From Rotaria macrura (lineage: Eukaryota > Rotifera > Eurotatoria > Philodinida > Philodinidae): a DNA stretch of 64,000 nt. Shown piece by piece: positions 1 to 11,333 of this stretch (position 1 is the stretch's first letter; each line of letters opens with the position of its first letter). The notes under the pieces are model-generated. The model was not told where the DNA came from, did not search any database, and was given only the letters and a program-made list of their open reading frames with translations. Where the stretch lies: contig OENT01000601.1 of the NCBI GenBank assembly GCA_900239685.1, positions 29,799-93,798 on the forward strand. The letters run 5' to 3'. A program made the translations under genes and the position numbers.

Positions 1-821
1 ACAGTTTACAAAGTATCAGTTTTTTTTTGTTTAGCAACAATAAACGATAAACTATTTAAGTATTTCATAGCATTTATCATACTATCATAATATTGTTCAC
101 GACGATTGTCAATACAAAGTTGAATTTGATTTATTTCGATAAGGCTTCTATACCTTTATTAATCTCTTGAATACCACAGTCTTCAATTGAAGACAAGCAG
201 AAATGCATCATTATTTGTGCCAGTATTTTTAACATTGTATTGGTTCGCGTTCTTGTACCTCCAGCAAGTTATCATTGGTAATGTACACAGTACCTTCGTT
301 AATTTCGTAGATTTATTTTTAAGTCAATAAAAGGTAAAAACAAGAAAAGTTTTTGAATTTGATAACGTATAAATAACAAAGAGTTGTTCATTGTTGTAGA
401 ATCTTTAAGTAAAAAAATATAATAAAATATTTTTGTTTAGTTTCACATATGAAGCCAAAGTAAATTGAATACATTCGTTTCGTTGCATCCTGCTTTTTCT
501 GTTTTTTAAGTAAGTATAGACACCTAGAAATGGCAAAAGAACAACAACGATAAAGTACGCAATTGTTTTTATCTTCAGGTAAAATTGCTGTCAGTTCTTA
601 TATTTTAGCCCATATGTTGTTCAAACGGTTTCTCTCTATTACTCACTTTCCCTCCTATCTCAGACATGCAGAAAGAGAGAAAAAAATTCTTTGTCATTCT
701 GTTATGTGTAATCACGATGACGAAGTATATCTAATGATTCTATAAAAAACAAGCCTTTTTCTTTCACCTTACACACTCACACACATACATCTAGCTATTT
801 AAATATCTCGTGAATACAACG
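1..821. other. AT-rich non-coding stretch
   Basis: No convincing coding frame, RNA gene or repeat is visible. The sequence is AT-rich with homopolymer runs. A pyrimidine-rich stretch and a short CA repeat (about 770-790) lie directly before the first ATG of the reductase-like pseudogene, so the last part is probably its 5' flank. Confidence 0.5.
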
Positions 822-1934
822 ATGGCTTCTAGTCAAAATTCTGCTGTTATCTTTGCAGAAGTTCCATCTGATTATCCAAAAGTTGGTAAACATATTAAAT
901 ATGTTCAAGATCGAACAATTGATCTCGATAAGATCGATATGCAAGGTGGTATTGTTACTAAAAATCTCGTCATATCTATTGATCCAGATATGCGAGGTCA
1001 AATGAGTGTAGCTGATAAAAAAGTTATTCACATGCATTTGAACTTAATCAGCCATTAACCAATTTTTTCGTCGGAAAAGTTGTTAAATCTGATAATCCTT
1101 AATTTAAAATTAATGAATATGTTTATGGATTTGCAGTTTATGAAGAATATATTGTCCACCCACCTGCTTCAACGGACTTACTTCGAATTATAAATGATGA
1201 AGAACTTCAACTCGATATACCATTAATAGCATGGGTTGGAGCTGCTGGAATGCCTGGAGAAACACCTTACCATGGCTACTATCATATTGGAGAACCGAAA
1301 AAAGGCGAGACAATTTTTATAACTGGTGAATCTGGCGCTGTTGGACAAATCGTTGGACAACTGGGTAAATAATACCCGCATCTACTTAAAAAGAACATAT
1401 TCATATCCTTTTCTCTTCTTTGTCTCATAGCGAAACGTGGAGGTTTGAAAGTCATTGGATCAGCTGGCTCAGATGATAAAGTAAAATGGCTTCAAACAGA
1501 ACTTAATTTTGATCATGCATTTAACTATAAAACAGCTGATGTAAAAGCTGACCTTGCTAAATTTGATCCATTAAATGTTTATTTTGATAATGTTGGTGGT
1601 GATCAACTTGAAGCTGCAGATAATTTTTCTCGATTTATTCAATGTGGAATGATATCACAATATAATACACCCGATGCTCATGGTATTCGAAATCTTATAC
1701 CAGTTGTTGTCAAACGATTAAAACTTCCAGGTTTAATTGTCTTTGATAAACTGCGTGAAAGATCCAAGTTTTCATCATGAATTTTATTCAAAAATTTCAA
1801 AATGGATTCCTAATGGAGAACTTAAAATTAAAGAAGACATAACTAAAGATCTAGAACATAGTCTTGTAGCCATAATTGGAATATTTCAAGGAAAAAATTT
1901 TGGAAAAGCAGTTATTCAAATAGCTGATAATTGA
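822..1934 (+). pseudogene. Broken medium-chain NAD(P)H-dependent reductase (PTGR/zinc-free MDR type)
   Basis: The conceptual product resembles the prostaglandin reductase/leukotriene B4 dehydrogenase branch of the medium-chain dehydrogenase/reductase superfamily, cytosolic NADPH-dependent alkenal/one reductases. The N-terminal part carries a DPDMRG motif (family form DPYMR). A later part has a GxxGxVG-like nucleotide-binding stretch (GESGAVGQIVGQ), then the SDDK and YFDNVGG motifs typical of the family. A GT-AG intron of about 66 bp (1365-1430) splits the Rossmann fold and joins cleanly in frame. Three lesions break the gene: a one-base shift in an A run near 1018-1022, an in-frame TAA at 1100-1102, and another shift near 1755-1760, after which the C-terminal part continues to the TGA at 1932-1934. 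ATG 822 is chosen because no ATG precedes it in frame. Read errors in homopolymers could explain the shifts but not easily the TAA. Family assignment is confident; inactivation is likely. Confidence 0.8.
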
Positions 1935-2510
1935 TTTATTGCTTTTGATGTTTTTCTTTTGTCCATAGCAAACTACGTTCGACATTATCTCTATTAATAT
2001 ATACGTAAAGGAGTAAGATTGTGGGTGTGTTGTTTAAATCAGTACACCCACATTCATACACCCAGTCACATCTATCGTAGATCTGCTTCTTTTTCTTTTT
2101 CCAGCTGCATATATTAATGATTCTCTAGCTTGTGTTTTTGTCTGAAATGTTTCGGTATTCGAGAAGGTTTTTGAACACTAATTATGAATTGAATCGAAAT
2201 CTTTTTATTCGTATTAGGAGTTCTTCTTATAATAGCTACATTTCAAACATTATTAATCTATGCCTAATTAGATTTCTACTCGGATCAATTTAATATAAGA
2301 TATAATCGCGGTGTTCAAGTAATAATAGGGAAAACGAAACCAAATCAATCTCATATTGAATAAGTGGTTAACACGGGCACGTGGTGTCCTCGATGTGTGG
2401 ACTCGTTTGGCAAAAAAATAAGCGCAAGTATTGTACCAGTACATAGTGAAAATTGCGATTTCCAAGCATACAATTACTCTAGAGGATAAGCGCAGGTTCA
2501 TCACTACTTG
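1935..2510. other. Non-coding spacer with a telomere-like tract
   Basis: No gene is visible between the reductase pseudogene and the GC-rich tandem repeats. The only structure is the G-rich/C-rich tract at 2021-2070, listed separately. Confidence 0.4.
2021..2070. repeat. Telomere-like inverted tract (G-rich then C-rich)
   Basis: A G-rich segment (GTGGGTGTG) is followed about 15 bases later by C-rich ACACCCACA and ACACCCAG segments. The two are near-complementary and could fold back. The words match the permuted bdelloid telomere repeat TGTGGG on one side and its complement on the other. Confidence 0.45.
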
Positions 2511-2960
2511 NTCAAAACCGCGTCTCACCGCGTTTCCAAATACCGCGGTTATAATGCTATTTACTGCGGTTCTCAAAACTGCGTCTCACCGCGTTTCCAA
2601 ATACCGCGGTTATAATGCTATTTACTGCGGTTCTCAAAACTGCGTCTCACCGCGTTTCGAACTACCGCGGTTATAATGCTATTTACTGCGGTTCCCAAAA
2701 CCACGTCTTACCGCGTTTCCAAATACCGCGGTTTTAATGCTGTTTACTGCGGTTCTCAAAACCACGTGTACCCGCGTTTTGAAATACCGCGGTTACAATG
2801 TTGTTGACTGTGGTTTTGGGGAAACGCGTGTAACCCCGTTTGGAATATCGCGTTTACAATGTTGTTCACTTCGGTTTTGAGAAACCGAGTCGAACCGCGT
2901 TCTCGAATACCGCGGGATTCGTTCAGGAAACCGCGTTTAATTTAAAGCGCAGCGAGAAAA
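2510..2960. repeat. 61-bp GC-rich tandem repeat with ACCGCGGT palindrome
   Basis: About seven units with a regular period of 61 bp. The recurring word CGTCTCACCG begins at 2521, 2582 and 2643, with diverged copies at 2704, 2765 and about 2827. Each unit carries the palindrome ACCGCGGT and words of the type AACCGCG. Units degrade towards the right, where free-standing ACCGCGG words continue to about 3060. An ambiguous base lies at 2511, at the left edge. Short reading frames across the array are artefacts of the repeat. Confidence 0.85.
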
Positions 2961-3073
2961 ACCGCGGTTAACCGCATTTTGTTTAGTGACACTGCGATTT
3001 TCTAAGAGAAACCGCGGTTAGGTGAAAATAACCGCGGTTGACCGCGATTTTTCCCTAAAAATTTCTCCGTGGG
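2511..3073. mobile_element. Right part of a non-coding DNA transposon (CCCACGG ends)
   Basis: The right end reads CTCCGTGGG followed by TA (3074-3075). Its reverse complement matches the left end of the element at 7568 and resembles the right end near 9144, so these look like one family with ends CCCACGGA(G/A)AAA. The interior is built from ACCGCGGT-like words. The matching left end is not found upstream and may be lost at the ambiguous base 2511. There is no transposase. Confidence 0.5.
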
Positions 3074-3075
3074 TA

Positions 3076-5103
3076 GTGCACAATCAATGAGAACGCTTTA
3101 AATAAATATTATTTTCTTGGAAACTTTTTAATAAGATTTGGGATTAAAAAGTGGTTTCCGAAATTCAGAAGCTTCTAAATGATTTCATATAATGGCAAAC
3201 CCGGAAACGTTTCACTGGATCCAGGTTTGTGTGAAAACAAATCACTTTTTTCGGAAACCCTAAAGCATTTTCGGATTTTTTACCATATGGACCCTCTGAA
3301 AGAGGGTGAGTGTGGGGGTGCTTGTAAATATACATACACCGACCCGCAGCCACACACACACACACAGCCGCACTAGCAACCACACCTGACCCCCACCCCA
3401 CACCCTTTCGTCTCTATTCGTCAATATTTAAAAATATTGGTTGATTACGAAGTGCTTGTTGTCAGTCATAGGAGTTCGTCTGTTCGTCGACTTTTCAACG
3501 ATGTTTTCCATATCAAAGTGAACAGTGATTTAGTACAGCAGAATGTTCGGAATTTTTCCTTTCATCAAGAGCAACACCATGAGAAGCCCTTCTAATTCAA
3601 GTTGAAAGTCGAGGGATAACCACTCAGTGTAAAATATACGAAATCTTTAGATCACCTACAGGACTATCAACCACCGTCTGCCAACTTTACGCATTTCGCA
3701 AAGAGTTTGGTCGAAGAATCGCGAAAACTAAAAACGTTCTGAAGAAAAACCCCGAAAAACAATTTTCATTCCGATTCACGTAAAATCGTTCTGTATATGA
3801 ATGAGGAACTTTTAAGACTCAGCAATAAACCGATTTATTTTAGATCGTGTAATAATCATTTCAAGTCTTACAATCCGATTATTTTAACATAGAGTATTCT
3901 TTTTTTCTAGGCAGTAGAATATTTTAAAACATCTGGGATATATTTCATTTTTTGAAGAAATGTTTTCATAGTATCAAGTTTTATTTTTGATTTATTTCAA
4001 TATGATGTTATAAGATCAATTTAAAAGCTCATATAGAAATTCTTATTGTGATGGAAGAATTATTTTTCATTATTTTTATTACTAATTTTTACGTGTACTG
4101 AGAATATGAAACACTCACTTTACAAATATCCCGCTTTATTTTTACTCATTGTGGTTTATCAAAACACTCCACTATTTTACAGATATTTGAAAGGAAACAA
4201 AAGCACAACAGATCGACTATTTATTCCGATTTGTGATTTAGTCAAAATTCAAAATTTTCAAATATTTTCCTTCCTTATTATTATAATGTACCATTTCATA
4301 CTGAAACTGAAGACACAACAGAAAGTTTGTTCACACTTTCATCACCTTTTGAAAAATCTATTAGAAGACCAATTAAGAAATCTTCTGCGATCTAAAATGC
4401 ACTATATTTGTATCAAATTTTGTTAGAACAACGAAATAAAGATTTAGACACAAGGTAATTTAGAGTTTTATGAATGTATTCATTTTCATGTTGACTTTTT
4501 CAAATATTGAATAGGAATATTTTTAATTTGGTTCATAATTGGCATTCATATGAAACATAGATATTTTAAGTATCAACATCACAGTTCATAGTCAGTATTG
4601 CAAGTTATCGTTAAAGTGTGCCCCCAGTAGGAAATATTTGCCTATGCTGGTCTGAATTTTTGAACAATCTCTAACATCTCCAATCATATTGAAATTGGTT
4701 CAAATAAAAAAAACTGGATTTTTTAAACTTTTCGTCATTACTCAACATCCACTGTTACTTTGAATGTTTCGCTGTTGCTATGTTTAGTCCTTCACCGTAG
4801 AGTATGGATTTGAAAAGGATATTTAAAAAAAACGAAAAGAAAGAGGCAAGACAAACAGAAACTAAGCAAACAATGTTGCTATACTGTAAAGGTAAAAAAA
4901 AGTCATTCAAAACAATTCAGCAAGAAGTGAAGGTCGCAAACAATTTCAAAAGAAAAAAACTGGGGATTATTGAAAATATACTCGGAAGTGAGTGTGTAAA
5001 CTAGTTGAAAGCTCGCATATATTAGAGAAACCAGTTAGAAGGTTGTATAATTACTGCCAAGATGCTGTAAGTATTGATAATGCTTGAAAACGATATGACA
5101 TAT
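3076..5103. other. AT-rich spacer without a recognisable gene
   Basis: Apart from the telomere-like tract at 3299-3412, no gene or repeat is recognised. A short lysine-rich frame at 4804-5004 has no recognisable domain and is not called. Confidence 0.4.
3299..3412. repeat. Telomere-like inverted tract
   Basis: A G-rich part (GAGGGTGAGTGTGGGGGTG) is followed by CA-rich and C-rich words (CACCGACCCGCAGCC, a CA dinucleotide run, ACCCCCACCCCACACCC). The arrangement is the same G-then-C order as at 2021 and 30246. Confidence 0.45.
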
Positions 5104-5276
5104 TGTTACAGTCATATGTTTATTCCTGACTCATCGGCATCTGTTTATTCATTCTTTGACGTGTATCCATTCTATATATACTGTCTTTTATCGTTTACGT
5201 GGTTGGGATTGAAAAAGGTTCTCGTAATCGAGATTCGAATAAACGAACACTGAGAAGGTATTAGGGATTTTATAAT
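5104..5276 (+). repeat. Left LTR
   Basis: Direct repeat partner of 7196-7370. It differs by a few substitutions and small indels, which indicates an insertion that is not brand new. Confidence 0.85.
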
Positions 5277-5490
5277 ATTGGTGCCATGACCCGCCTTCTC
5301 TTGCTCATTCTATCGTATATTTGTTCCCTAAAATCGCGTATTAAAATCTTTTTCTACTCGTTTATTATCTTATAATATTTGGTGTCTCGACCGGTGCATC
5401 TTATCACACAATTGTTCACCAGACATTCTTTGTTTATCGTTCAACTACGTTTCTTTTGGGTTTCATCTTATTCGATATTTTTTCTCCATT

Positions 5491-5890
5491 ATGGAAGAAC
5501 TAATTAAATCACTTATTAAATTTGATGGTGCTCGTAATCATGATGTTGTTTAATGGTTACAAAATATTGAAGAAATATTTGATCGAGTGCAAATTCAAGC
5601 ATCAAATAAATATCTTATTGTATCATTCTTTCTAACTAGTGATGCTGCTCTATGGTTTAAACATAGTAAATCAAACATTCCCGATTGGTTCATATTTAAA
5701 CGTGAAATTATTGACTTTTTTCATCATCATCCTCGTTACGTCTTCTTGATTGACATCAATTAACAGTTAAAGAAGAACTACGAATACATGGACAAGAACA
5801 AGAGATATTACGTGTACCCACTTCACGTTCAACAATGCCAAACAAGGCATTAGGTAATGATAATACAACATTCCATTCTGTTAATGAAAC
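5491..5890 (+). pseudogene. Degenerate retrotransposon Gag
   Basis: From ATG 5491 the frame reads as the start of a retrotransposon capsid-type protein (MEELIKSLIKFDG, then WLQNIEEIFDRVQ, then a DAALWFKH segment). It has an in-frame TAA at 5551-5553 and a second stop near 5760. A further Gag-like stretch (LTVKEELRIHGQEQE) follows up to about 5890. The LxxIxxIFxxxQ plus AxxWF pattern is characteristic of Ty3-type gag (retrotrans_gag). The nucleic-acid-binding C-terminal part is absent. Confidence 0.65.
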
Positions 5891-7195
5891 CTAATCGAAC
5901 TCACAAAGGGCCTGATGGAAATCAATCGTGGCACAAACACGAAATAAAGCCTCAACGTGAATTATTCATCAAGCAAGCTCGTGAAGAAATTTTATTAGTC
6001 TCAGAAAGATACATTGAAACTGAAACCGTTGTATTTTGGCCCAATGGTACTGAGTCGTGGCATTTTCATGAAATTAAACCACAAAGAAACTTATTCGCAA
6101 GCAAAACTTCCTTTTATTCATTAAACGACATAGAAGCATTAGCAATGAAACAAAACGATCTAGTAATCACAGAACAACCATATATCTTGCAAGTAGTGTT
6201 TGTGTCTAAACCGCAAATCGGTCCCACGTTTTAAAGTGAACCCACAGTTCATTCACCCGCTTCATTGAATTTGAATATTCAAGAGCACACATTGTGACAA
6301 AAACGCGACACTGGAATGATTTGTCATTTCTTATCAACATCAAAAAGTAAATTAAGACCGATAACAAGTTATCGATTACCCGGTTCACTTTTGTCTGCAA
6401 AGTTATATAACATCTCGTTGAACCAATCATCAAGACTATTTAATTACGACTCTAGTATATTATCATTCATTTTGTTCTCACTTCTTTTTGGATTCGAAAC
6501 ACTTCACTATTCAGCACATAACGATGTTATCAGCATATCAGCACTTATCTGCAGAAATAATAATACATGTTACGAGTTTTTGGGCAAATAATTCAAAAGA
6601 ATACAAACTTTATTCGTCACCATACGTAATAGCAATAGTAATTCTTCGCCAGCTAGAATCACTATTAGTATACGACATTACATAATTCAATGGAACTATT
6701 CACAACATTATTCGGATACATGGCATTAAGTACTCACTCTGCAATTATTTTTAAGGTTATATACAAGAAAAACAAGCACAAAAATATTTATGAAAAACAT
6801 TCTCAATATCATTCTCATCTCATCTCATCGTGTCGACTCTACTTGATTCATAATCGACCATTTTTAAAGGTTTAATCAGCAACCTTAATTTTGAACGTAC
6901 ATATTCTTCGCTAAATCGTCTTCTTTTCGTCTCTTCAATCAAAATTGTCGCGCGAATCGTGTTTTTGATATGATTTAGTCGATCACAAAACAACTCATCG
7001 AGCTGAGTCGGCGTACACATCGCATTCGTTCTTCATATCTCTTTGGTATTTTTTTTTCTATATTGGTATTATACTATCGTTTCGTGCCTTCATTTTATGC
7101 TCTTCGTATCAGCGCTCTTATAGTTTTTTTCTCTTTATTTTTAAGATTGTATTTGCTCATGTGCGTGGATACACATTTCTGTAGGCGAAGAGGAA

Positions 7196-7370
7196 TGTTA
7201 CAGTCATATGTTTATTCCTGACTCATCGGCATCTGTTTATTCATTCTTTGACGTGTATCTCTTCTATATATGCTCTCTATTTTGTCGTTTGCGTGGTTGG
7301 GATTGAAAAAGTTTCTCGTAATCGAGATTCGAATAAACGAACACCGAGAAGGTACTAGGGATTTTATAGT
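7196..7370 (+). repeat. Right LTR
   Basis: Direct repeat of 5104-5276, preceded by a purine-rich run and followed by the target duplication ACATAT. Confidence 0.85.
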
Positions 7371-7567
7371 ACATATTCTCAAGAAAAACAATGTACACCA
7401 TCGAACGATTTTGAAAGTTTTGCAGTAATTGTGCAACGTCAGAAAGTGCTTCCAACGAATACACGGACTGTAAATTTACTACGAAACGATTCCGTCGCCT
7501 GAAGAGAGGACCACCTGAATAAAAATGAGTTTGTATAATGAATTATATGTTGACAATTACGTGTTAA
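7371..7567. other. Spacer between LTR element and next transposon
   Basis: No gene recognised. It includes the target duplication ACATAT at 7371-7376. Confidence 0.4.
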
Positions 7568-9145
7568 CCCACGGAAAAAAATATTTCGAAAAGACCGCGG
7601 TAGGTAACTAACTGTACTCGAAACCGTAGTTTTGGGCGGTTTTATAAAGTAACGGTAGTCAGATCATCTATTCGTTTCTTCGAAACCGCGGTATTGACCG
7701 GTTTTGAAGAAACACATTGATCGTCTGACTACCGTTATATTAAAAAACCTCTCAAAGCTGCGATTGTGAATACCGTTGCCCAGCGCTGTTTTGCCAGACA
7801 CGTTAGAGTAAGCCGACTGAGGTATGCCGAGAATAACCTGTAACCTGAAGGGTTCAGGTATAGTATCCTTCTTGAGGTAGTGGAGTGAACTCTTTCGAAC
7901 TCCATTTCCACAATGTACTTTTGTAGAATCAGGTGAAACATCTGTATAATGATCGAAAAATTTGGTAGAAAAAGTGGAGCGAAACATCTTTTTTTTATTA
8001 TGCGAAATTTTACCTTCTGACCATATCGGTCTTAGAAGGAGAGTGCAGCTTACAATGAACAGGTTGCACAAAGAGAGAAAAGCAAGTACAGCAGAGACAG
8101 GCCACAGAATATATAATAATGCATGTTTTATTGGGCCATTCAATAAAACATTGAAACAGGACTTTCCAACGTGCACATATGTTCTCACGAGATAACATAA
8201 GATGTATCTAAACAGATTGTTTGTACGATAAGATTACAGTCAATAAGCTAGTATTATCGTTTCTAAGACGGTTCGATTTGTTTGGGAGGAATAATCAAGC
8301 CTAGTACGCTTTATTTCCAAGCCAGAGATGTATCCCCACCCAGCCAGGGTTCCCAGTGGGGCGAGACATCTTCATTGTTATTACACATTACATTTCACTT
8401 TGATATGCACAGCGGTTTCTCATAGCAACACCGCAGTTTCTGAAACCGAGGTTCAATAACTTTCGAGCGCGGTTTCTCAAACGTTACGAACCCGGTTATA
8501 GAACATTGCAACTTCGCCAGACAATAACATGGTCCTTCTAGTTAAACCATTTTGGGCTGATAGAACCGAAATCAACTTTATTTTTAAAATTTCGTTGCTC
8601 CCTTTGAAATAAAATGAGTCTTCTACCATGTTAATTCTCTTGAAACATTATGTATTGACAATCAATCATTTTGACTTTTTATCCAATAAATAATACGGTA
8701 ATATTGTGGTTTCACTTTTATCTCCCCCTCAACTAAAACAGATTGAAAAATAAATAATAGCTACAACATTTTTATCATTCGGTTGGTGTAATTTCCACCA
8801 CGTCAGTTTGCATATGAATTGAAATCTTCTCTATTGTGCTAGATCAAGTGACTTCTGTTATTTTAGCTAAAAATGAAAGTAGCAATGAATCGATATATTT
8901 CAAATTAATAGAATTCTTTTTGAACACAATCAAAAGTCACCGCGATTAAAGTGCAGTACACCGTGGTTCATAAAACCGGTTGCAGTCACTGTATTTGAAA
9001 CGACGGCTATGGTTATGCATACTGCGTTTTCTAGCGAACGCGGTGCAAAATATCGATCTAAAAAGCGGTTTATAGAGGCTACCGAATCGACATCGTGGTG
9101 GTCTATAATGAAAGCTCGATTTTCGTAAAAAGCTTTCTCCGTGGA
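7568..9145. mobile_element. Putative non-autonomous DNA transposon with CCCACGG ends
   Basis: The left end CCCACGGAAAAAAA (7568) faces a right end CTCCGTGG (9137-9144), an imperfect inverted pair that also matches the right end at 3065-3073. Near both ends the sequence is rich in ACCGCGGT, AACCGCG and GCGGTTT words. An inner hairpin lies at 7650-7742, where AGTAACGGTAGTCAGATCA meets its near-complement. The 174-codon minus-strand frame across 7664-8188 has no recognisable domain. No target duplication is clear, so the borders are tentative. Confidence 0.5.
8326..8371. repeat. 46-bp imperfect palindrome
   Basis: AGATGTATCCCCAC is mirrored by GTGGGGCGAGACATCT around a short core, giving a potential hairpin with a stem of about 14 bp. 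It lies inside the putative transposon. Confidence 0.5.
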
Positions 9146-10496
9146 AAGTCACGTACATCCCAATTAACGAGTTACGAACCGCTCAACAAATTTTTACCAA
9201 AGGTGACCAGGTGTTTTTAAATGTTGAGTTTTAATTTTTTCTAAGACAAAGAAAGACGTTCTTAACAAAAAATAATTTTTTTCCCATGACTGAAGGGAGC
9301 AGCATATGAAACTAAATTAGTTTCCATGTTTGCTTGACTGCTTGCAGTAATAGATCATAAGTGAATGAAGACAGCAACGGTTGCCAGACTAAGTCAATTG
9401 GGCTCTCAGATAATGGATTCAGTCGATCACATGTTTCTGCATCGTGGCTTTATCTTATCGGGTTTTTTCCGTCATGACTTCGGCCAATCAAGCTTTTTGG
9501 CCAGCCATTTCAAGTGTTGAGGTATTTTTTGTTCGTGTTTTCAATCCATTGAGCTTTATATGATGGACGTTTCGTCACATGAGATTTTTCCATTGCTGAT
9601 GTTTTGTCAAAAGAAGCTTTTTTGGATCTTGATCGTTACGAATCAAGTTTCCTGTCGTGCGGGCTTTATCTGATGAGTTTTGTGTCGTACAAGGATGTCA
9701 TCCAATTATCTTCATGCTTGTCGAATTAAATTTGAATAAGTCATAATACAAATCGCTTCCTCTCCAAAGATATTATCAGCTTAAGTCTAGTATGTTAATG
9801 TACTTTTGACAAGTTTTGAGTTCTTCGTCGAAAAATGATGACGATAAGGCACAAAAGTATCGTTTTAATTGAAAATGAAAAGGAATCATTATTTGGAGGA
9901 GTAGATTATAGGAAATGAGCAGCTTGTTTTTCGTGGCTGACTTTCCGGGGCATCGTTTACGGCTAGCGATTAATCCGAAAGGTTCACTGTAGATCTCGTT
10001 CGGAAAAGATCACTTCATGGCTTTAATGAAATACAAAATATTTCAAAATTTATTCAAAGACACTTATTTCAAAGATCAATTAATACCTACAAATTCTATA
10101 TGTATCTGCTCTTTCACTCAATCATATATTAGAGTGTATATGCTTCTTATAAGTGTACTAAAGTAATGAATTTCATATACACTATATCAAAGTCTGCCAG
10201 GGTTTACCATGGTTAAAGTAGATGTGGAAATTCCCTTTGTAGCACCCAAGTCTGTGCTGTCTTGCAGACTCTTGTAGACTCTCATACCAATATGAATAGA
10301 AAACATGTGAAAGAGAATTATTATGTAATAAATCTATTTATTATTATTTAATAATTCACTTACGTGACCCAGGAGAAAAGTTCTGTATGAAATGTAACTT
10401 TTTTGTGAAGAATATACCACGAAGATTTTTTTAATGAAGAATCACAAGATACTGTTGATTAAGTGTTATGAATTTTCTTTTGATCAATCTTCTTTA
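9146..10496. other. Non-coding stretch
   Basis: No gene, RNA or clear repeat was recognised here. The composition is somewhat less AT-rich around 9300-9700, but no frame survives. Confidence 0.4.
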
Positions 10497-10504
10497 GTAA
10501 CAAC

Positions 10505-11325
10505 CAGAGCTCCGCGGGACAGTAAAAATGAAAAGATGGCGGGACGGAGCGGGACAGAACTTATTCCTCTCGGGACGGGACGGGACCAGATCAATTAACT
10601 TCTCTGTCCCGCCAAGTTCATACAAGCACAATTGGCATTAAGTATTGTGCATTCATTGCAGTTTTGCGACATCTATGTATTGAGTTACGCATTCGACGTT
10701 AGAGGTCATTCGATTGCTTGTCTTCACGCAATGATAATGGGTAATAATTATCTGCCGAAGCCGAAGCAGAAGACCGAAGTTTTCTAATGCATTGATTCGT
10801 TACAATAGATGTCATCAGGTGTCAAATTTTTAAAACAGCTAATCAAGAACTTCGGTCTTCTGCTTCGGCCGATTATTATTACCCCAATGATAATATATCA
10901 CTTGTTTGAATCGATACAGTGATTGTATTGTAATTATTGTTAACGGCATTCCGATCTTTTTTTTATTATTTAGAAATAATATCTTTGTTTTTTTAGACAT
11001 TAGCAGTTGTTGTTTTAACGAATAAATAAATAATGTCTTCTCCTGAAATTTTGTATCGTGATAGAAAGGTTTTTCATGTAAGCGTTATCTTGTAATTGAT
11101 AAATAGTAAAATAAATGGATTTCATTGAACAAGAAAGTAGAAATTAACTAGTATGCTTCAATCACATAATCAGATAAAAAGTAAGTATTAAGTCTGTACG
11201 CTAGAAAAATGCGGGACGGGACGGGACCCTAAAAAGCAAATAAAGCGGGATGGGACGGGCCGGATAATGTGGTACGGGATGCGGGACGGGACGGGAAAAA
11301 TTTTTTGTCGTCCCGCGGAGCTCTG
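10505..11325. mobile_element. hAT-type non-autonomous transposon (MITE), perfect 8-bp target duplication
   Basis: The inverted ends are CAGAGCTCCGCGGGAC (10505-10520) and its exact reverse complement (11310-11325). The 8-bp direct repeat GTAACAAC lies at 10497-10504 and 11326-11333. CAGRGCT-type ends with 8-bp duplications are diagnostic of hAT elements. The subterminal regions are filled with CGGGACGGGA words and the complementary GTCCCG near the ends. No transposase is present. A second element is nested at 10739-10884. Confidence 0.9.
10739..10884. mobile_element. Nested 146-bp MITE with 10-bp target duplication (MULE-like)
   Basis: Imperfect inverted arms of about 40 bp start GGGTAATAATTATC (left) and end GATTATTATTACCC (right), and share CCGAAGCAGAAGACCGAAG and its complement. 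The direct repeat CAATGATAAT flanks it at 10729-10738 and 10885-10894. A 9-10 bp duplication with long terminal repeats suggests a Mutator-like mobiliser. It lies wholly inside the hAT-type element, so it inserted later. Confidence 0.85.
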
Positions 11326-11333
11326 GTAACAAC

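Larger units (their letters stand above)
5104..7370 (+). mobile_element. Gag-only LTR retrotransposon (complete ends, degenerate)
   Basis: Two near-identical direct repeats of about 174 bp flank the element: 5104-5276 and 7196-7370, both starting TGTTACAGTCATATG. The host sequence ACATAT lies immediately before the left LTR (5098-5103) and immediately after the right LTR (7371-7376), a target-site duplication of 5-6 bp. A likely primer-binding site, TGGTGCCATGACCCG, begins at 5279, two bases after the left LTR. A purine run (about 7183-7195, GGCGAAGAGGAA) before the right LTR is a candidate polypurine tract. The interior holds a broken gag-like frame and a 125-codon frame at 5857-6234 of unknown function with an internal duplication of a W-H-x-H-E-I-K-P-Q-R motif. 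No protease, reverse transcriptase or integrase is visible in only 1.9 kb, so the copy is non-autonomous, probably a deletion derivative of a Ty3-like element. Confidence 0.85.

Noticed and set aside
2268..2676. Open frames of 81-102 codons on both strands
   Set aside because: They translate the 61-bp tandem repeat and contain an ambiguous base.
4106..4426. 106-codon hydrophobic open frame
   Set aside because: AT-rich composition alone explains the F/I/L/Y content; no family resemblance and no conserved context.
4804..5004. Lysine-rich 66-codon frame starting MDLKRIFKK, like the start of some hAT proteins
   Set aside because: The resemblance is limited to a few residues; no zinc finger or downstream transposase sequence follows.
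7664..8188. 174-codon open frame on the minus strand
   Set aside because: No domain or family resemblance; it spans a non-coding transposon with hairpins and overlaps other open frames.
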